Below, piece by piece: positions 46,729-55,311 of a DNA stretch of 64,000 bases. Both the position numbers and the translations under genes were made by a program. Position 1 is the first letter of the stretch, and every line of letters begins with the position of its first letter. Source of the stretch: Aquimarina sp. BL5 (GTDB lineage: Bacteria; Bacteroidota; Bacteroidia; Flavobacteriales; Flavobacteriaceae); assembly GCF_003443675.1 (NCBI RefSeq), contig NZ_CP031963.1:1139501-1203500 (forward strand), read 5' to 3'. Under the pieces are notes generated by a model, which was not told where the DNA came from, made no database searches, and was given only the letters and a program-made list of their open reading frames with translations.

Positions 46729-48359
46729 AAATCATCACTATAAAGAATGCTTTCTGCTTACTATTTTTAGGTTTTTCGATTGTCTCGTTTGGACAGATAC
46801 GAAAGTATGATTACAATCACAAAAACAAAAAAATAACGACAGAACAATGGGTTGTCAATGACATTATTTTTAAAAATAAAAAAGCCTTAGTTAATCCTTA
46901 CGAAATTAAATTATATGCTAAAGTTTCATCTAAAGAAAAAACACAAAACATTCCTTTGTTTTACGATGGAAATGATAGGTGGATTTTCAGATTCTCAGCA
47001 TCAAAAACTGGAGATTTTAATTATAAAATAGCTGGAGACAAAACATCTTTTACTGGCAAGGAAGGTGTTTTTAAAGTCATTCCTAATTCTAAAAAAGATA
47101 GGCACGGAGGCATTGTTTTAAAAGAAGATGATAAAAAACATTTCTACTATCAGGATGACTCGCATTATTTCAATTTAGCATTTGAGTGTGATTGGTTATT
47201 CGCATTAGATTACAATAAAAAGGAAATCAAAAAGACGAATCATTTACTAGAACTTATTAAAAGTAATGGATTTAATCAAGTTGTAATGAACGTATATTCA
47301 CATGATGTCTCCTGGAAAAAAGATAGCCTTTTACAGTCTCATCCTGAACATGAATTTGGTGGGAAGCAGGAGATTTTTCCTTTTCTCGGAACTAATAAAA
47401 ACCCAGACCATTCTGCTTTAAATCCAGAGTTTTTTAAACATTTTGACAAAGTTGTATCTACTATGCATGATAAAGAAATAGTAAGTCATTTGATGATTTA
47501 TGTTTGGAATAAATTGGTGACTTGGCCAGACATGAATACATTAGAAGACAATAGATACTTCGACTATGTAATTAAGCGTTATCAAGCATTTCCTAACATT
47601 ATTTGGGACGTCTCTAAAGAAGCATTGTATTACGGCAGAGCGACTGAGGAATATATTTCTGAGCGCATTCAACGTATTAGAAATATAGATTCTTACGACA
47701 GATTGGTTTCTGTACATGATTATAACTTTTGTAGAAAACACGCTGATGAAGTCGATTTTATTTCTACTCAAGACTGGGCATCTACATTATATACTAGGAT
47801 GTTAGAAGCAAGGAATAAATTCCCAAACAAGCCAATTTTTAACATTGAACACGGTGGATATGAAACATCTCCTTATACTGTATTTACCGGGGATTACACC
47901 AATGCAGAAACCTGTTTAAGACGTAATTATTTGTGTCTGTTTGCAGGAGTTTATACAACTTATTATTGGCAAGGTTCCTCATGGAATGTTATAATATACA
48001 ATCCTTATGAGCAACCTGACGATTTTTACAAACCACGTTTCAGTTATTTTAAACATCTCAACAATTTTTTTAAAGACATTTCATTTCAAGATTTTAAACC
48101 CATCCCTTGGAAAAACAGCAGTGGCTACAACCTAACCACCGAAAAAACGGGTACAACTTTAATCTATATGCCAAAGGAAAACTATGCTGTAAAATTGTCG
48201 TTTTTATCAAAGGAAAACAAAAACACAGCAACTATGCAATGGTTTAACACCTTAACTGGCAAATACACAAAAGAATTTGGTTTTGAAAAGTGGAAAGCGG
48301 AGAAATCACCTTGGCGAGGAGATGCAGACACCATATTAATTGTTAGAAAAAAGCAATAA
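46725..48359 (+). CDS. DUF5060 / DUF4038-like TIM-barrel protein, putative glycosidase
   Basis: A 544-residue secreted protein (signal to ~residue 23, SFGQ). Residues ~35-115 are a DUF5060 Ig-like domain (EIKLYAKV, YDGNDRWIFRFSASKTGDF). A TIM barrel follows (DDSHYFNLAFECDWLFALD, NGFNQVVMNVYSHDVSW). Two Glu at strand ends are good catalytic candidates: E299 (WDVSKEALYY) and E375 (FNIEHGGYET). A small C-terminal beta domain closes it. Relatives include GH140-like and other poorly characterised glycosidases. Translational coupling to the CE2-like esterase suggests it works on an acetylated galactan side chain. I cannot assign a GH family with confidence. Confidence 0.75.
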   Translation: MKIITIKNAFCLLFLGFSIVSFGQIRKYDYNHKNKKITTEQWVVNDIIFKNKKALVNPYEIKLYAKVSSKEKTQNIPLFYDGNDRWIFRFSASKTGDFNYKIAGDKTSFTGKEGVFKVIPNSKKDRHGGIVLKEDDKKHFYYQDDSHYFNLAFECDWLFALDYNKKEIKKTNHLLELIKSNGFNQVVMNVYSHDVSWKKDSLLQSHPEHEFGGKQEIFPFLGTNKNPDHSALNPEFFKHFDKVVSTMHDKEIVSHLMIYVWNKLVTWPDMNTLEDNRYFDYVIKRYQAFPNIIWDVSKEALYYGRATEEYISERIQRIRNIDSYDRLVSVHDYNFCRKHADEVDFISTQDWASTLYTRMLEARNKFPNKPIFNIEHGGYETSPYTVFTGDYTNAETCLRRNYLCLFAGVYTTYYWQGSSWNVIIYNPYEQPDDFYKPRFSYFKHLNNFFKDISFQDFKPIPWKNSSGYNLTTEKTGTTLIYMPKENYAVKLSFLSKENKNTATMQWFNTLTGKYTKEFGFEKWKAEKSPWRGDADTILIVRKKQ

Positions 48360-48364
48360 AAACT

Positions 48365-48379
48365 CATTTGTTATATCAT
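48365..48379 (+). promoter_or_regulatory. Shared upstream element, copy 2 (CATTTGTTATATCAT)
   Basis: CATTTGTTATATCAT begins 86 bases before the GH29 ATG at 48451. It is identical over 15 bases to the copy at 56943 and over 12 bases to that at 24067. It lies just 5 bases after the stop of the preceding gene, so GH29 is probably its own transcription unit. Confidence 0.5.
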
Positions 48380-48450
48380 ATTCAACATTCGACACTTTAT
48401 AAAAAACTTAAAAAAAAGAATTTAGCAGTATAACATTAATAAAGGAACAA

Positions 48451-49992
48451 ATGCCGAATAAGAATATTTATTTTTTGTTTATAATTTCCCTGCTTCTATT
48501 AGCATGTAATTCAAAAAATGAAAAAAATGAAAAAAAGATAGCTGAAAATATTGTAAAAGATTCTGTTCAAGTCTATCAACCTAATTGGGAATCTATCAAA
48601 AAAAACTATAAAGATCCCGTTTGGTTTAACAATCAGAAATTTGGAATCTTCATTCATTGGGGAGTTTATGCTGTTCCTGCATATGGTTCAGAATGGTACC
48701 CTAGAAATATGTATATGGATAAAAATAGACTAAGTGCTACTTTACGTATAGAAAAAGAAGGTGCAACGAGAGAATATAAACATCATAAGAAAGTATATGG
48801 GGATCAAAAAACATTTGGATATAAAGACTTTGTACCTATGTTTAAAGCTGAAAAATTTAATGCTTCTGAGTGGATAGATCTATTTAAAAAAGCTGGTGCA
48901 AAATATGTTGTTCCTGTAGCGGACCACCACGATGGATTTGCCATGTATAAGTCAAATACGACACCGTGGAATTCTTATAATATGGGACCTAAAAGAGATG
49001 TTTTAGGGGAACTTTTTAAGGCTGGAAGAGCTAAAGGTATGATCATGGGCGCTTCGTCTCACTATGCGTTTAACTGGTCTTTTTACAACAAGGAAGATTA
49101 TTTTGATACTACAAATCCAGAATTTGCAGATTTATATTCTAAAAAGGGAAAAGATCCAAAGGAACCTGTTTCTAATGAATTTAAAGAACAATGGTGGAAC
49201 AGAACAAAAGATCTAATCGACAACTATAAACCGGATATTTTATGGTTTGATTTTATGTTAGACATGCCAGCTTTTGAAGCATACAGACCTAAATTGGCTG
49301 CTTATTATTACAATAAAGGTATAGAGTGGAATAAGGAAGTCGTGCTACAAGACAAAAACTTTAGCCACGAAGCATTTCCAGAAGGTACTGTAATTTATGA
49401 TCTAGAAAGAGGCAAATTACCTGGTATTAGAGAATTACCTTGGCAAACAGATACCTCTATAGGCAAAAATTCTTGGTGTCACATTTCAGATTGGGAATCT
49501 AAAACTGCTAACCAATTAGTAGATGACCTAGTAGATATTGTTTCAAAAAACGGAAACCTATTACTTAATGTTGGCCCAAAAGCTGATGGAACAATTCCTA
49601 AAGATCAAAAAGAAATATTACTACAAATTGGAGAATGGTTAGACATCAATGGAGAAGCAATTTATGACACTAAATATTGGAGAGTATTTGGTGAAGGTCC
49701 AACTGAAGTAGCTAAAGGACATCATTCTGAAAAAAATAATAAAGAACTGACAGGTCAGGATATTCGTTTTACTCAAAAAAACGGAAAGCTATATGCTATT
49801 ATGATGGCGTGGCCTGAAGACGATAAAGTATTAATTAAGTCCATTAACAAAACCGACAATAAAGTTTCACACGTTAAAATGTTGGGTAGTGGTGAAAAGT
49901 TAAAATGGTCTCAAAACGAGAATGGTTTAAGTGTAGAAATGCCTAGTAAAAAACCTTGTGATTTTGCATTTACGCTGGAAATTACAATGTAA
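48451..49992 (+). CDS. GH29 alpha-L-fucosidase / alpha-L-galactosidase lipoprotein
   Basis: A 513-residue GH29 enzyme with a lipoprotein signal (LLLAC). WFNNQKFGIFIHWGVYAVPAYGSEWY opens the fold; DHHDGFAMY is the conserved binding segment and D267 in ILWFDFMLD is the nucleophile. The C-terminal beta domain ends at FTLEI. Unlike the GH29 at 19905, it carries the classical GSEWYPRNMY loop. It stands between agar/porphyran enzymes and an L-galactose-type catabolic operon, so release of alpha-L-galactose from desulfated porphyran is an attractive role; alpha-L-fucosidase is the default family call. Preceded by the shared 12-base element and followed by a hairpin. Confidence 0.92.
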   Translation: MPNKNIYFLFIISLLLLACNSKNEKNEKKIAENIVKDSVQVYQPNWESIKKNYKDPVWFNNQKFGIFIHWGVYAVPAYGSEWYPRNMYMDKNRLSATLRIEKEGATREYKHHKKVYGDQKTFGYKDFVPMFKAEKFNASEWIDLFKKAGAKYVVPVADHHDGFAMYKSNTTPWNSYNMGPKRDVLGELFKAGRAKGMIMGASSHYAFNWSFYNKEDYFDTTNPEFADLYSKKGKDPKEPVSNEFKEQWWNRTKDLIDNYKPDILWFDFMLDMPAFEAYRPKLAAYYYNKGIEWNKEVVLQDKNFSHEAFPEGTVIYDLERGKLPGIRELPWQTDTSIGKNSWCHISDWESKTANQLVDDLVDIVSKNGNLLLNVGPKADGTIPKDQKEILLQIGEWLDINGEAIYDTKYWRVFGEGPTEVAKGHHSEKNNKELTGQDIRFTQKNGKLYAIMMAWPEDDKVLIKSINKTDNKVSHVKMLGSGEKLKWSQNENGLSVEMPSKKPCDFAFTLEITM

Positions 49993-50033
49993 TATTTCCT
50001 GCTAAATATATTTAATTAGTTTTAGTCAATTAA

Positions 50034-50066
50034 TCAAAGAGCGCATCAATTTAATGTGCTCTTTGA
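50034..50066 (+). terminator. Hairpin between GH29 and the L-galactonate operon
   Basis: A 13-bp stem, TCAAAGAGCGCAT (50034-50046) with ATGTGCTCTTTGA (50054-50066), one G-U pair and a 7-base loop. It is strong but has no T-run, so it may end transcription weakly or protect the GH29 mRNA 3' end. Confidence 0.6.
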
Positions 50067-50153
50067 AATTGTGTTAATTAAAGAATCACTACTAACTTAA
50101 AATGAAATTTTAATCAACACTCTGATAGGGTTTATAGATTTTAAATAAAAAAA

Positions 50154-51161
50154 ATGAAATACATTGTTTGTGAAAAACCAGGAGAATTTTCTTTAAAAGA
50201 AAAAGAAGCACCGGTAAGAAAAAAAAATGAAGCTTTATTAAAGATTAATAAGGTAGGAATCTGCGGGACAGATTTACATGCTTACGCAGGAAATCAAGCT
50301 TTTTTTACTTACCCAAGAATTTTAGGTCACGAATTAGCTTCAGAAGTTATAGAGATTGAAGACAATGAAAGAAACATAAAGACTGGTGATAAAGTGGTTG
50401 TGATGCCTTATCTAAGTTGTGGAAAATGTATAGCCTGTAGAAACGGAAAGACTAATTGTTGCACAAACATTAGTGTTTTAGGTGTTCACGGTGATGGTGG
50501 TATGCAAGAATTTATTACCGTACCAGTAAACATATTATTGCCGGCAAATAATTTATCTTTTGATGAAATGGCAATCGTAGAACCTTTAGCGATTGGAGCA
50601 CATGCCATAAGAAGAGCTGCTATTGTAAAAGATGAATTCGTCGTTGTTATCGGTTGTGGACCAATTGGGATTGGTATCATGAAATTAGCTCAAATACAAG
50701 GAGCTAAAGTCATAGCTTTAGACATGAATATAGACAGATTAAACTACGCCAAACAAGAAATTGGTGTCGATTATATTGTAAATGCTAGTGATAATCCGAT
50801 AAAAAAAATCGAAGATATAACTAATGGAGAATTAGCAACCGCTGTTTTTGACGCATCAGGGAATAAACATGCGCTAGAAGCTGGCCCTAATTATATGGCA
50901 CACGGTGGTCGATTTGTCTTAGTTGGGTTATCTAAAGGTGAATTAACCTATACACATCCAGCTGTCCATGCTAAAGAAATGACATTGATGTGCAGTAGAA
51001 ATGCAACCACCGAAGATTTTGAATATGTTATTAGCGTTATTGATCAATTTCCTACAGACTCTTTTGTAACGCACAGCGTTCCATTTACAGAAATGATTTC
51101 AAATTTTGATAGCTGGTTAAAACCAGAAAATGGTGTTATAAAAGCAACAGTGAATTTTTAA
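50154..51161 (+). CDS. lgoD: LgoD-like L-galactonate 5-dehydrogenase (zinc alcohol dehydrogenase)
   Basis: A 335-residue zinc medium-chain dehydrogenase. Catalytic zinc ligands are C37, H59 and E60. Structural zinc Cys are C89, C92, C95 and C103. The Rossmann motif is GCGPIG. ICGTDLHAYAGNQAFF, SVLGVHGDGGMQEF and SRNATTEDF closely match what I know of E. coli YjjN/LgoD, which oxidises L-galactonate to D-tagaturonate. It heads an operon containing UxaB and UxaA, which would take D-tagaturonate on to D-altronate and KDG, so assignment and context agree. A 168-base structured gap separates it from the aldolase gene. Confidence 0.82.
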   Translation: MKYIVCEKPGEFSLKEKEAPVRKKNEALLKINKVGICGTDLHAYAGNQAFFTYPRILGHELASEVIEIEDNERNIKTGDKVVVMPYLSCGKCIACRNGKTNCCTNISVLGVHGDGGMQEFITVPVNILLPANNLSFDEMAIVEPLAIGAHAIRRAAIVKDEFVVVIGCGPIGIGIMKLAQIQGAKVIALDMNIDRLNYAKQEIGVDYIVNASDNPIKKIEDITNGELATAVFDASGNKHALEAGPNYMAHGGRFVLVGLSKGELTYTHPAVHAKEMTLMCSRNATTEDFEYVISVIDQFPTDSFVTHSVPFTEMISNFDSWLKPENGVIKATVNF

Positions 51162-51211
51162 TAAATAGTGTAAATAATAACAAGAAAAAAGTAGTGAAAC
51201 TTGGAGGAATC

Positions 51212-51291
51212 ATGCTCTGTTAAGAATCTTAGAGTTTATTAAGGTTCTCACTATCTATATCCTTTGATATAATGTACGGTAATCAGAGCAT
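51212..51291 (+). ncRNA. Candidate structured RNA (three-way junction) between lgoD-like and aldolase genes
   Basis: Three nested helices can be read by eye. P1 pairs ATGCTCTG (51212-51219) with CAGAGCAT (51284-51291). P2 pairs AGAATCTTA (51223-51231) with TAAGGTTCT (51240-51248). P3 pairs TATATC (51256-51261) with GATATA (51266-51271). An alternative pairing of TAGTGA (51192) with TCACTA (51248) would break P2. No known riboswitch consensus was recognised. It could be a leader element of the aldolase-uxaA-uxaB part of the operon or a processing site. Confidence 0.4.
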
Positions 51292-51330
51292 AATATCTCT
51301 GAAAAAGTTGCAAGATAAATGAAATAAATT

Positions 51331-51999
51331 ATGGCACAATATTCAAGAATAGAAGTTGCAACAGTCATGGAAAAAACAGGGATGGTACCCTTGTTCTTTA
51401 GTAGTGATATAGAATTAAGTAAAAAAGTTTTAAAAGCTTGTTATGATGGAGGCGCACGGTTAATGGAGTTTACAGCTAGAGGAGATTTTGCAGATGAAGT
51501 ATTTGGAGAACTAACAAAGTATGCAATAAAGGAACTGCCTGGAATGATTATGGGAGTTGGTTCTGTAACAGACGCAGCAAGTGCTTCAAGATTTATGGCA
51601 CTAGGAGCGAACTTTATAGTAACCCCTGTTTTAAGAGAGGATATAGCGATTGTTTGTAATAGAAGAAAAGTACTCTGGTCACCAGGATGTGGCACACTTA
51701 CAGAAATTACAAGAGCAGAAGAGCTGGGGTGCGAAATAGTCAAATTATTTCCGGGTGATATTTATGGGCCGCAATTTGTAAAAGGAATCAAAGGTCCGCA
51801 ACCTTGGACTAACATCATGCCAACAGGAGGTGTATCACCGACAAAAGATAATTTATCATCCTGGTTCAATGCTGGTGTTACTTGCGTAGGGATAGGTTCT
51901 AAATTAATTTCAAAAGAAATTATAACTAACAAAGACTTCAATAAGTTAGAGCAAAAAGTTAGAGAAGCTCTAGATATAATAAATAAAGTGAGAAAATAA
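51331..51999 (+). CDS. eda: KDPG/KHG-aldolase-family protein (Eda-like)
   Basis: A 222-residue class I aldolase. The Schiff-base Lys is K138 in EIVKLFPGD; E46 (MEFTARGD) and the PTGGV phosphate loop are in place. The usual EVTLRT reads EFTARG, a variant common in Bacteroidota. The family splits 2-keto-3-deoxy-6-phosphogluconate to pyruvate and glyceraldehyde-3-phosphate. Here it is followed 6 bases later by uxaA, whose product is KDG, so a KDG kinase is needed in between; none is in the window. Alternatively this enzyme may accept an unphosphorylated keto-deoxy acid. Confidence 0.88.
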   Translation: MAQYSRIEVATVMEKTGMVPLFFSSDIELSKKVLKACYDGGARLMEFTARGDFADEVFGELTKYAIKELPGMIMGVGSVTDAASASRFMALGANFIVTPVLREDIAIVCNRRKVLWSPGCGTLTEITRAEELGCEIVKLFPGDIYGPQFVKGIKGPQPWTNIMPTGGVSPTKDNLSSWFNAGVTCVGIGSKLISKEIITNKDFNKLEQKVREALDIINKVRK

Positions 52000-52004
52000 T
52001 TATA

Positions 52005-53657
52005 ATGTCTAAGAATTACCTTCAAATAGACCCAAAAGATAACATTATTGTAGCTATTACTTCGCTTGAGAAAGGAACAAAAGCTACAATTCAAGGTCAA
52101 GATATTGTCTTAAAAGAAAACATAAAACAAAAACATAAGTTTGCTGTAAATGATTTTTCAATAGGCGATGCTATTTTTATGTATGGTGTACTTATAGGAA
52201 AAGTTATAAAACCAATTAAAGCTGGTACTGCTATAACAATACACAATGTTAAGCACGCCTCGGCAGAATTTAAAGATTCAAAAGAAAAATTTACTTGGAA
52301 AGCACCTAACGTTTTAAAATTCAAAGAACGAACGTTCAATGGTTACTACAGAAAAGATGGTAAAGTTGGTACCGCAAACTATTGGCTGGTTATTCCATTA
52401 GTTTTTTGTGAAAACAGAAACGTAGATGTTCTAGAGGGCGCGCTATCCGAAAAATTAGGTTATGAAACAAAAAAAGATTACGCTGTAGATACAGATGCTT
52501 TAATCAGTCAGTACAAAGCTGGAGCATCAAAGGAAGACCTATTAAATGTACCTATAATTACAACCAAAGAAGAATTGTCTAAAAACAGGATCTTCCCAAA
52601 TGTAGATGGTATTAAATTCTTAAAACACGATGGCGGTTGTGGTGGTATTCGTCAAGATTCTGAAACGTTGTGTAAATTACTCGCCGGCTACATTACAAAT
52701 CCAAATGTTGCAGGTGCAACTATTTTTAGTTTGGGTTGCCAAAACGCACAAATAGAATTATTACAAAATGCCTTAGATGCTATTGATCCAAATATAGACA
52801 AACCCATTCATTATCTAGAACAGCAAAAAAGTAATAGCGAACGTGAATTCATAGAAGAAGCAGTAAAACAAACTTTTATAGGTTTAATTGAAGCTAACAA
52901 AATTGAACGTAAACCCGCACCTTTAAGCAAGTTAGTTTTAGGGCTAGAATGTGGTGGTTCTGATGGTTTTTCTGGCATCTCTGCAAATCCAGCTTTGGGC
53001 TATGCTTCAGATTTATTAGTTGCTTTAGGCGGAAGTGCTGTTTTAGCAGAATTTCCTGAATTAAATGGTGTAGAGCAAGAAATCATCAATCGCTGTAAGA
53101 CCGAAAAGGATGCTAAGAAATTTTACAATTTAATGCGAGCTTATTCTGCGTCCGCAGTAGCTGTTGGTTCTGGATTTGAAAACAATCCATCACCAGGAAA
53201 TATAAAAGACGGTTTAATTACAGATGCTATGAAATCTGCAGGAGCTGCTAAAAAAGGTGGAACATCCCCTATAACAGAAGTTTTAGATTATACGGAACAG
53301 GTCACAAAACCAGGCTTAAACCTTCTTTGCACACCAGGCAACGATGTGGAATCTACAACCGGTTTAGTAGGTTCTGGATGCAATGTAGTTGTATTTACAA
53401 CTGGCCTCGGCACTCCTACTGGTAATCCTGTAGCCCCAGTTTTAAAAATGTCTAGCAATACTGATTTATATAAAAGAATGAACGACATAATAGATATTAA
53501 TGCCGGAACTGTAATTAGTGGAGATGATACCATAGAGTCTATGGGCGAAAAAATATTAGAACACATTATAAATGTTGCAAGTGGCGATGTGGCTTCAAAA
53601 GCAGTATTGCACGGGAACAACGACTTTATTCCATGGAAACGAGGTGTCTCGCTATAA
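52005..53657 (+). CDS. uxaA: Altronate dehydratase
   Basis: A 550-residue protein uniting the N-terminal SAF domain (YLQIDPKDNIIVAI ... FAVNDFSIGDAIFMYG) and the C-terminal UxaA domain (HDGGCGGIRQDS, SLGCQNAQIE, LGLECGGSDGFSGISANPALG). It dehydrates D-altronate to 2-keto-3-deoxygluconate in the cytoplasm. The Cys-rich motifs HDGGCGG and LECGGSD, thought to bind iron, are intact. It is somewhat longer than E. coli UxaA. It starts 5 bases after the aldolase stop, and is separated from uxaB by a small membrane-protein gene. Relatives in the same family act on galactarate; the UxaB partner favours altronate. Confidence 0.92.
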   Translation: MSKNYLQIDPKDNIIVAITSLEKGTKATIQGQDIVLKENIKQKHKFAVNDFSIGDAIFMYGVLIGKVIKPIKAGTAITIHNVKHASAEFKDSKEKFTWKAPNVLKFKERTFNGYYRKDGKVGTANYWLVIPLVFCENRNVDVLEGALSEKLGYETKKDYAVDTDALISQYKAGASKEDLLNVPIITTKEELSKNRIFPNVDGIKFLKHDGGCGGIRQDSETLCKLLAGYITNPNVAGATIFSLGCQNAQIELLQNALDAIDPNIDKPIHYLEQQKSNSEREFIEEAVKQTFIGLIEANKIERKPAPLSKLVLGLECGGSDGFSGISANPALGYASDLLVALGGSAVLAEFPELNGVEQEIINRCKTEKDAKKFYNLMRAYSASAVAVGSGFENNPSPGNIKDGLITDAMKSAGAAKKGGTSPITEVLDYTEQVTKPGLNLLCTPGNDVESTTGLVGSGCNVVVFTTGLGTPTGNPVAPVLKMSSNTDLYKRMNDIIDINAGTVISGDDTIESMGEKILEHIINVASGDVASKAVLHGNNDFIPWKRGVSL

Positions 53658-53660
53658 AGT

Positions 53661-53846
53661 ATGAAAAGATTATTCAATTTAATTGTTGGAATTATTGGAC
53701 TAGTCAAAGTAATTATGAGTTTTACGAGTCCTCAAAAATCGACTACATTATTCACGTTTGAAATAAATGCTTGGGTTTACAGACTTATTTGGAGTTTAGT
53801 TGTAATTGCTGTAGCAGATTATTTTTATAAAGAGTTTAAAAGTTAA
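53661..53846 (+). CDS. Small predicted membrane protein, unknown function
   Basis: A 61-residue protein with two hydrophobic stretches (about residues 5-20, FNLIVGIIGLVKVIM, and 39-54, VYRLIWSLVVIAVADYF) and a basic N-terminus. It fits exactly between uxaA (3-base gap) and uxaB (8-base gap), and the spacing would be wasted if it were not translated. I recognise no family. It may be a small accessory of the pathway or of transport; there is no direct evidence. Confidence 0.6.
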   Translation: MKRLFNLIVGIIGLVKVIMSFTSPQKSTTLFTFEINAWVYRLIWSLVVIAVADYFYKEFKS

Positions 53847-53854
53847 GATTCGTT

Positions 53855-55309
53855 ATGCAAAAATTAAATAGAACAACAGCAAATAAGACTATAAAACATC
53901 CTATAAAAGTTATGCAATTTGGTGGTGGAAACTTTTTACGCGCCTTTTGCGATTGGATGTTTGATACTTTAAACAAAACAACTGATTTTAACGGAAGTGT
54001 AGCTGTTATAAAACCGACTGAAAGAGGTGATTATTCTGCTTTAAAAGAGCAAGAAGGACTATTCCATGTGGCTTTAGATGGTTTTGAAAAAGGACAATTA
54101 ATTTCTGAAATTACCCTGGTAGAATCTGTTAATCTCATCATACAACCCTACACACATTGGGAAGCGTATCTAAAATTAGCTGAACAACCTGAATTACGAT
54201 TCATTGTGTCTAACACAACAGAAGCAGGAATTAAATTTTCTGAAGAGGATAAAAAAAGTGATAGTCCTCCTAAAGAATTTCCCGCAAAATTAACGGCATG
54301 GTTATATCACAGATTTAATTATTTTAAAGGAGAAAAAAATAAAGGTTGCATTCTATTGCCATGTGAATTGATAGAAAATAACGGTGATGTTTTAAAAGAA
54401 ACTGTTCTTGAATATGCTAAACACTGGAATTTAGAAACTGCATTTATCAGTTGGGTTAAAGAAAATAATTATTTCTGCAGTACTCTAGTAGATAGAATTG
54501 TTTCTGGTTACCCTGAAGCAAGAGCCTCAGAAATTATAAAACAAACAGGTTTTAATGACAATTTATTAGTCGCTGGCGAATATTACCACAGTTGGATAAT
54601 TAAGGGCAATGCGATTGTGCAGAAAGAATTACCATTTTCTCAAACCAACTTAAACGTTCAATTTGTAGATAGTTTATCGACGTATAGAGAAATGAAAGTT
54701 CGCATTTTAAACGGTGCGCACACATCTTTAGTACCCGTTGGATATTTAGCTAGTATAAAAACTGTTAAAGATAGTATGGGTGATGCATTGGTAAGCAATC
54801 ACATAAAGCAAATTCTTTCTCAAGAAATAAAACCAACGCTAACCAATCATTTTAAAACTTTAGAAATTGATGCTTTTATAGATGCCGTTTTAGACCGATT
54901 TAAAAACCCGACTTTACAACATTATTTAATTGATATTTCTTTAAATAGCACATCAAAATTTCAAGCTCGTTTATTACCGGCCTTCAAAGAATATATAGCA
55001 TTAGAAGGAACATTTCCTAAACGTATTGCTTTTTCATTATCATGTTTGCTACTATTTTACAAAGGACACTTTAATAATCAAACCATAGTTATAAAAGATG
55101 ATGCTGAAATTTTAGCGATTTTTAAAACAGAATGGGATAAGGTAGATCAAGGCGAACAAACGGTTTTAAACTTAGTTAAAATATTATTGTCCAATGAAAA
55201 AATTGTTGGAGAAGATCTAACAACCATCGAAGGGTTAGTCGAAACGATAACCAATAACATCAACAATATTGAAGCTCTTGGTGTAAAAGAATCTTTGAAA
55301 AACTTATAA
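53855..55309 (+). CDS. uxaB: Tagaturonate reductase (UxaB, mannitol dehydrogenase family)
   Basis: A 484-residue long-chain NAD(H)-dependent dehydrogenase, almost the same length as E. coli UxaB. QFGGGNFLRAFCDWM is the nucleotide-binding start; IVSNTTEAGI, CELIENNGD and DRIVSGYP are family marks, and K281 in MKVRILNGAHT is the catalytic Lys. It reduces D-tagaturonate to D-altronate in the cytoplasm. Here the D-tagaturonate probably comes from L-galactonate via the LgoD-like enzyme, since no uronate isomerase (UxaC) is present. The lactonase gene begins 2 bases after its stop. Confidence 0.92.
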   Translation: MQKLNRTTANKTIKHPIKVMQFGGGNFLRAFCDWMFDTLNKTTDFNGSVAVIKPTERGDYSALKEQEGLFHVALDGFEKGQLISEITLVESVNLIIQPYTHWEAYLKLAEQPELRFIVSNTTEAGIKFSEEDKKSDSPPKEFPAKLTAWLYHRFNYFKGEKNKGCILLPCELIENNGDVLKETVLEYAKHWNLETAFISWVKENNYFCSTLVDRIVSGYPEARASEIIKQTGFNDNLLVAGEYYHSWIIKGNAIVQKELPFSQTNLNVQFVDSLSTYREMKVRILNGAHTSLVPVGYLASIKTVKDSMGDALVSNHIKQILSQEIKPTLTNHFKTLEIDAFIDAVLDRFKNPTLQHYLIDISLNSTSKFQARLLPAFKEYIALEGTFPKRIAFSLSCLLLFYKGHFNNQTIVIKDDAEILAIFKTEWDKVDQGEQTVLNLVKILLSNEKIVGEDLTTIEGLVETITNNINNIEALGVKESLKNL

Positions 55310-55311
55310 TC

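Noticed and set aside
51212..51291. tRNA-like element because of an 8-bp end stem and GGTTC
   Set aside because: The GGTTC is in the wrong place, no anticodon arm of the right size is formed, and there is no TRGCCA-type end.
53288..53707. 139-codon minus-strand open frame over the end of uxaA
   Set aside because: Antisense shadow of conserved UxaA motifs, no neighbours on that strand.
52005..55309. uxaA/uxaB as a galacturonate pathway fed by the GH28 enzymes
   Set aside because: No uronate isomerase is present, and the LgoD-like, lactonase and L-fucose-dehydrogenase-like genes point to an L-galactose route; not fully excluded.
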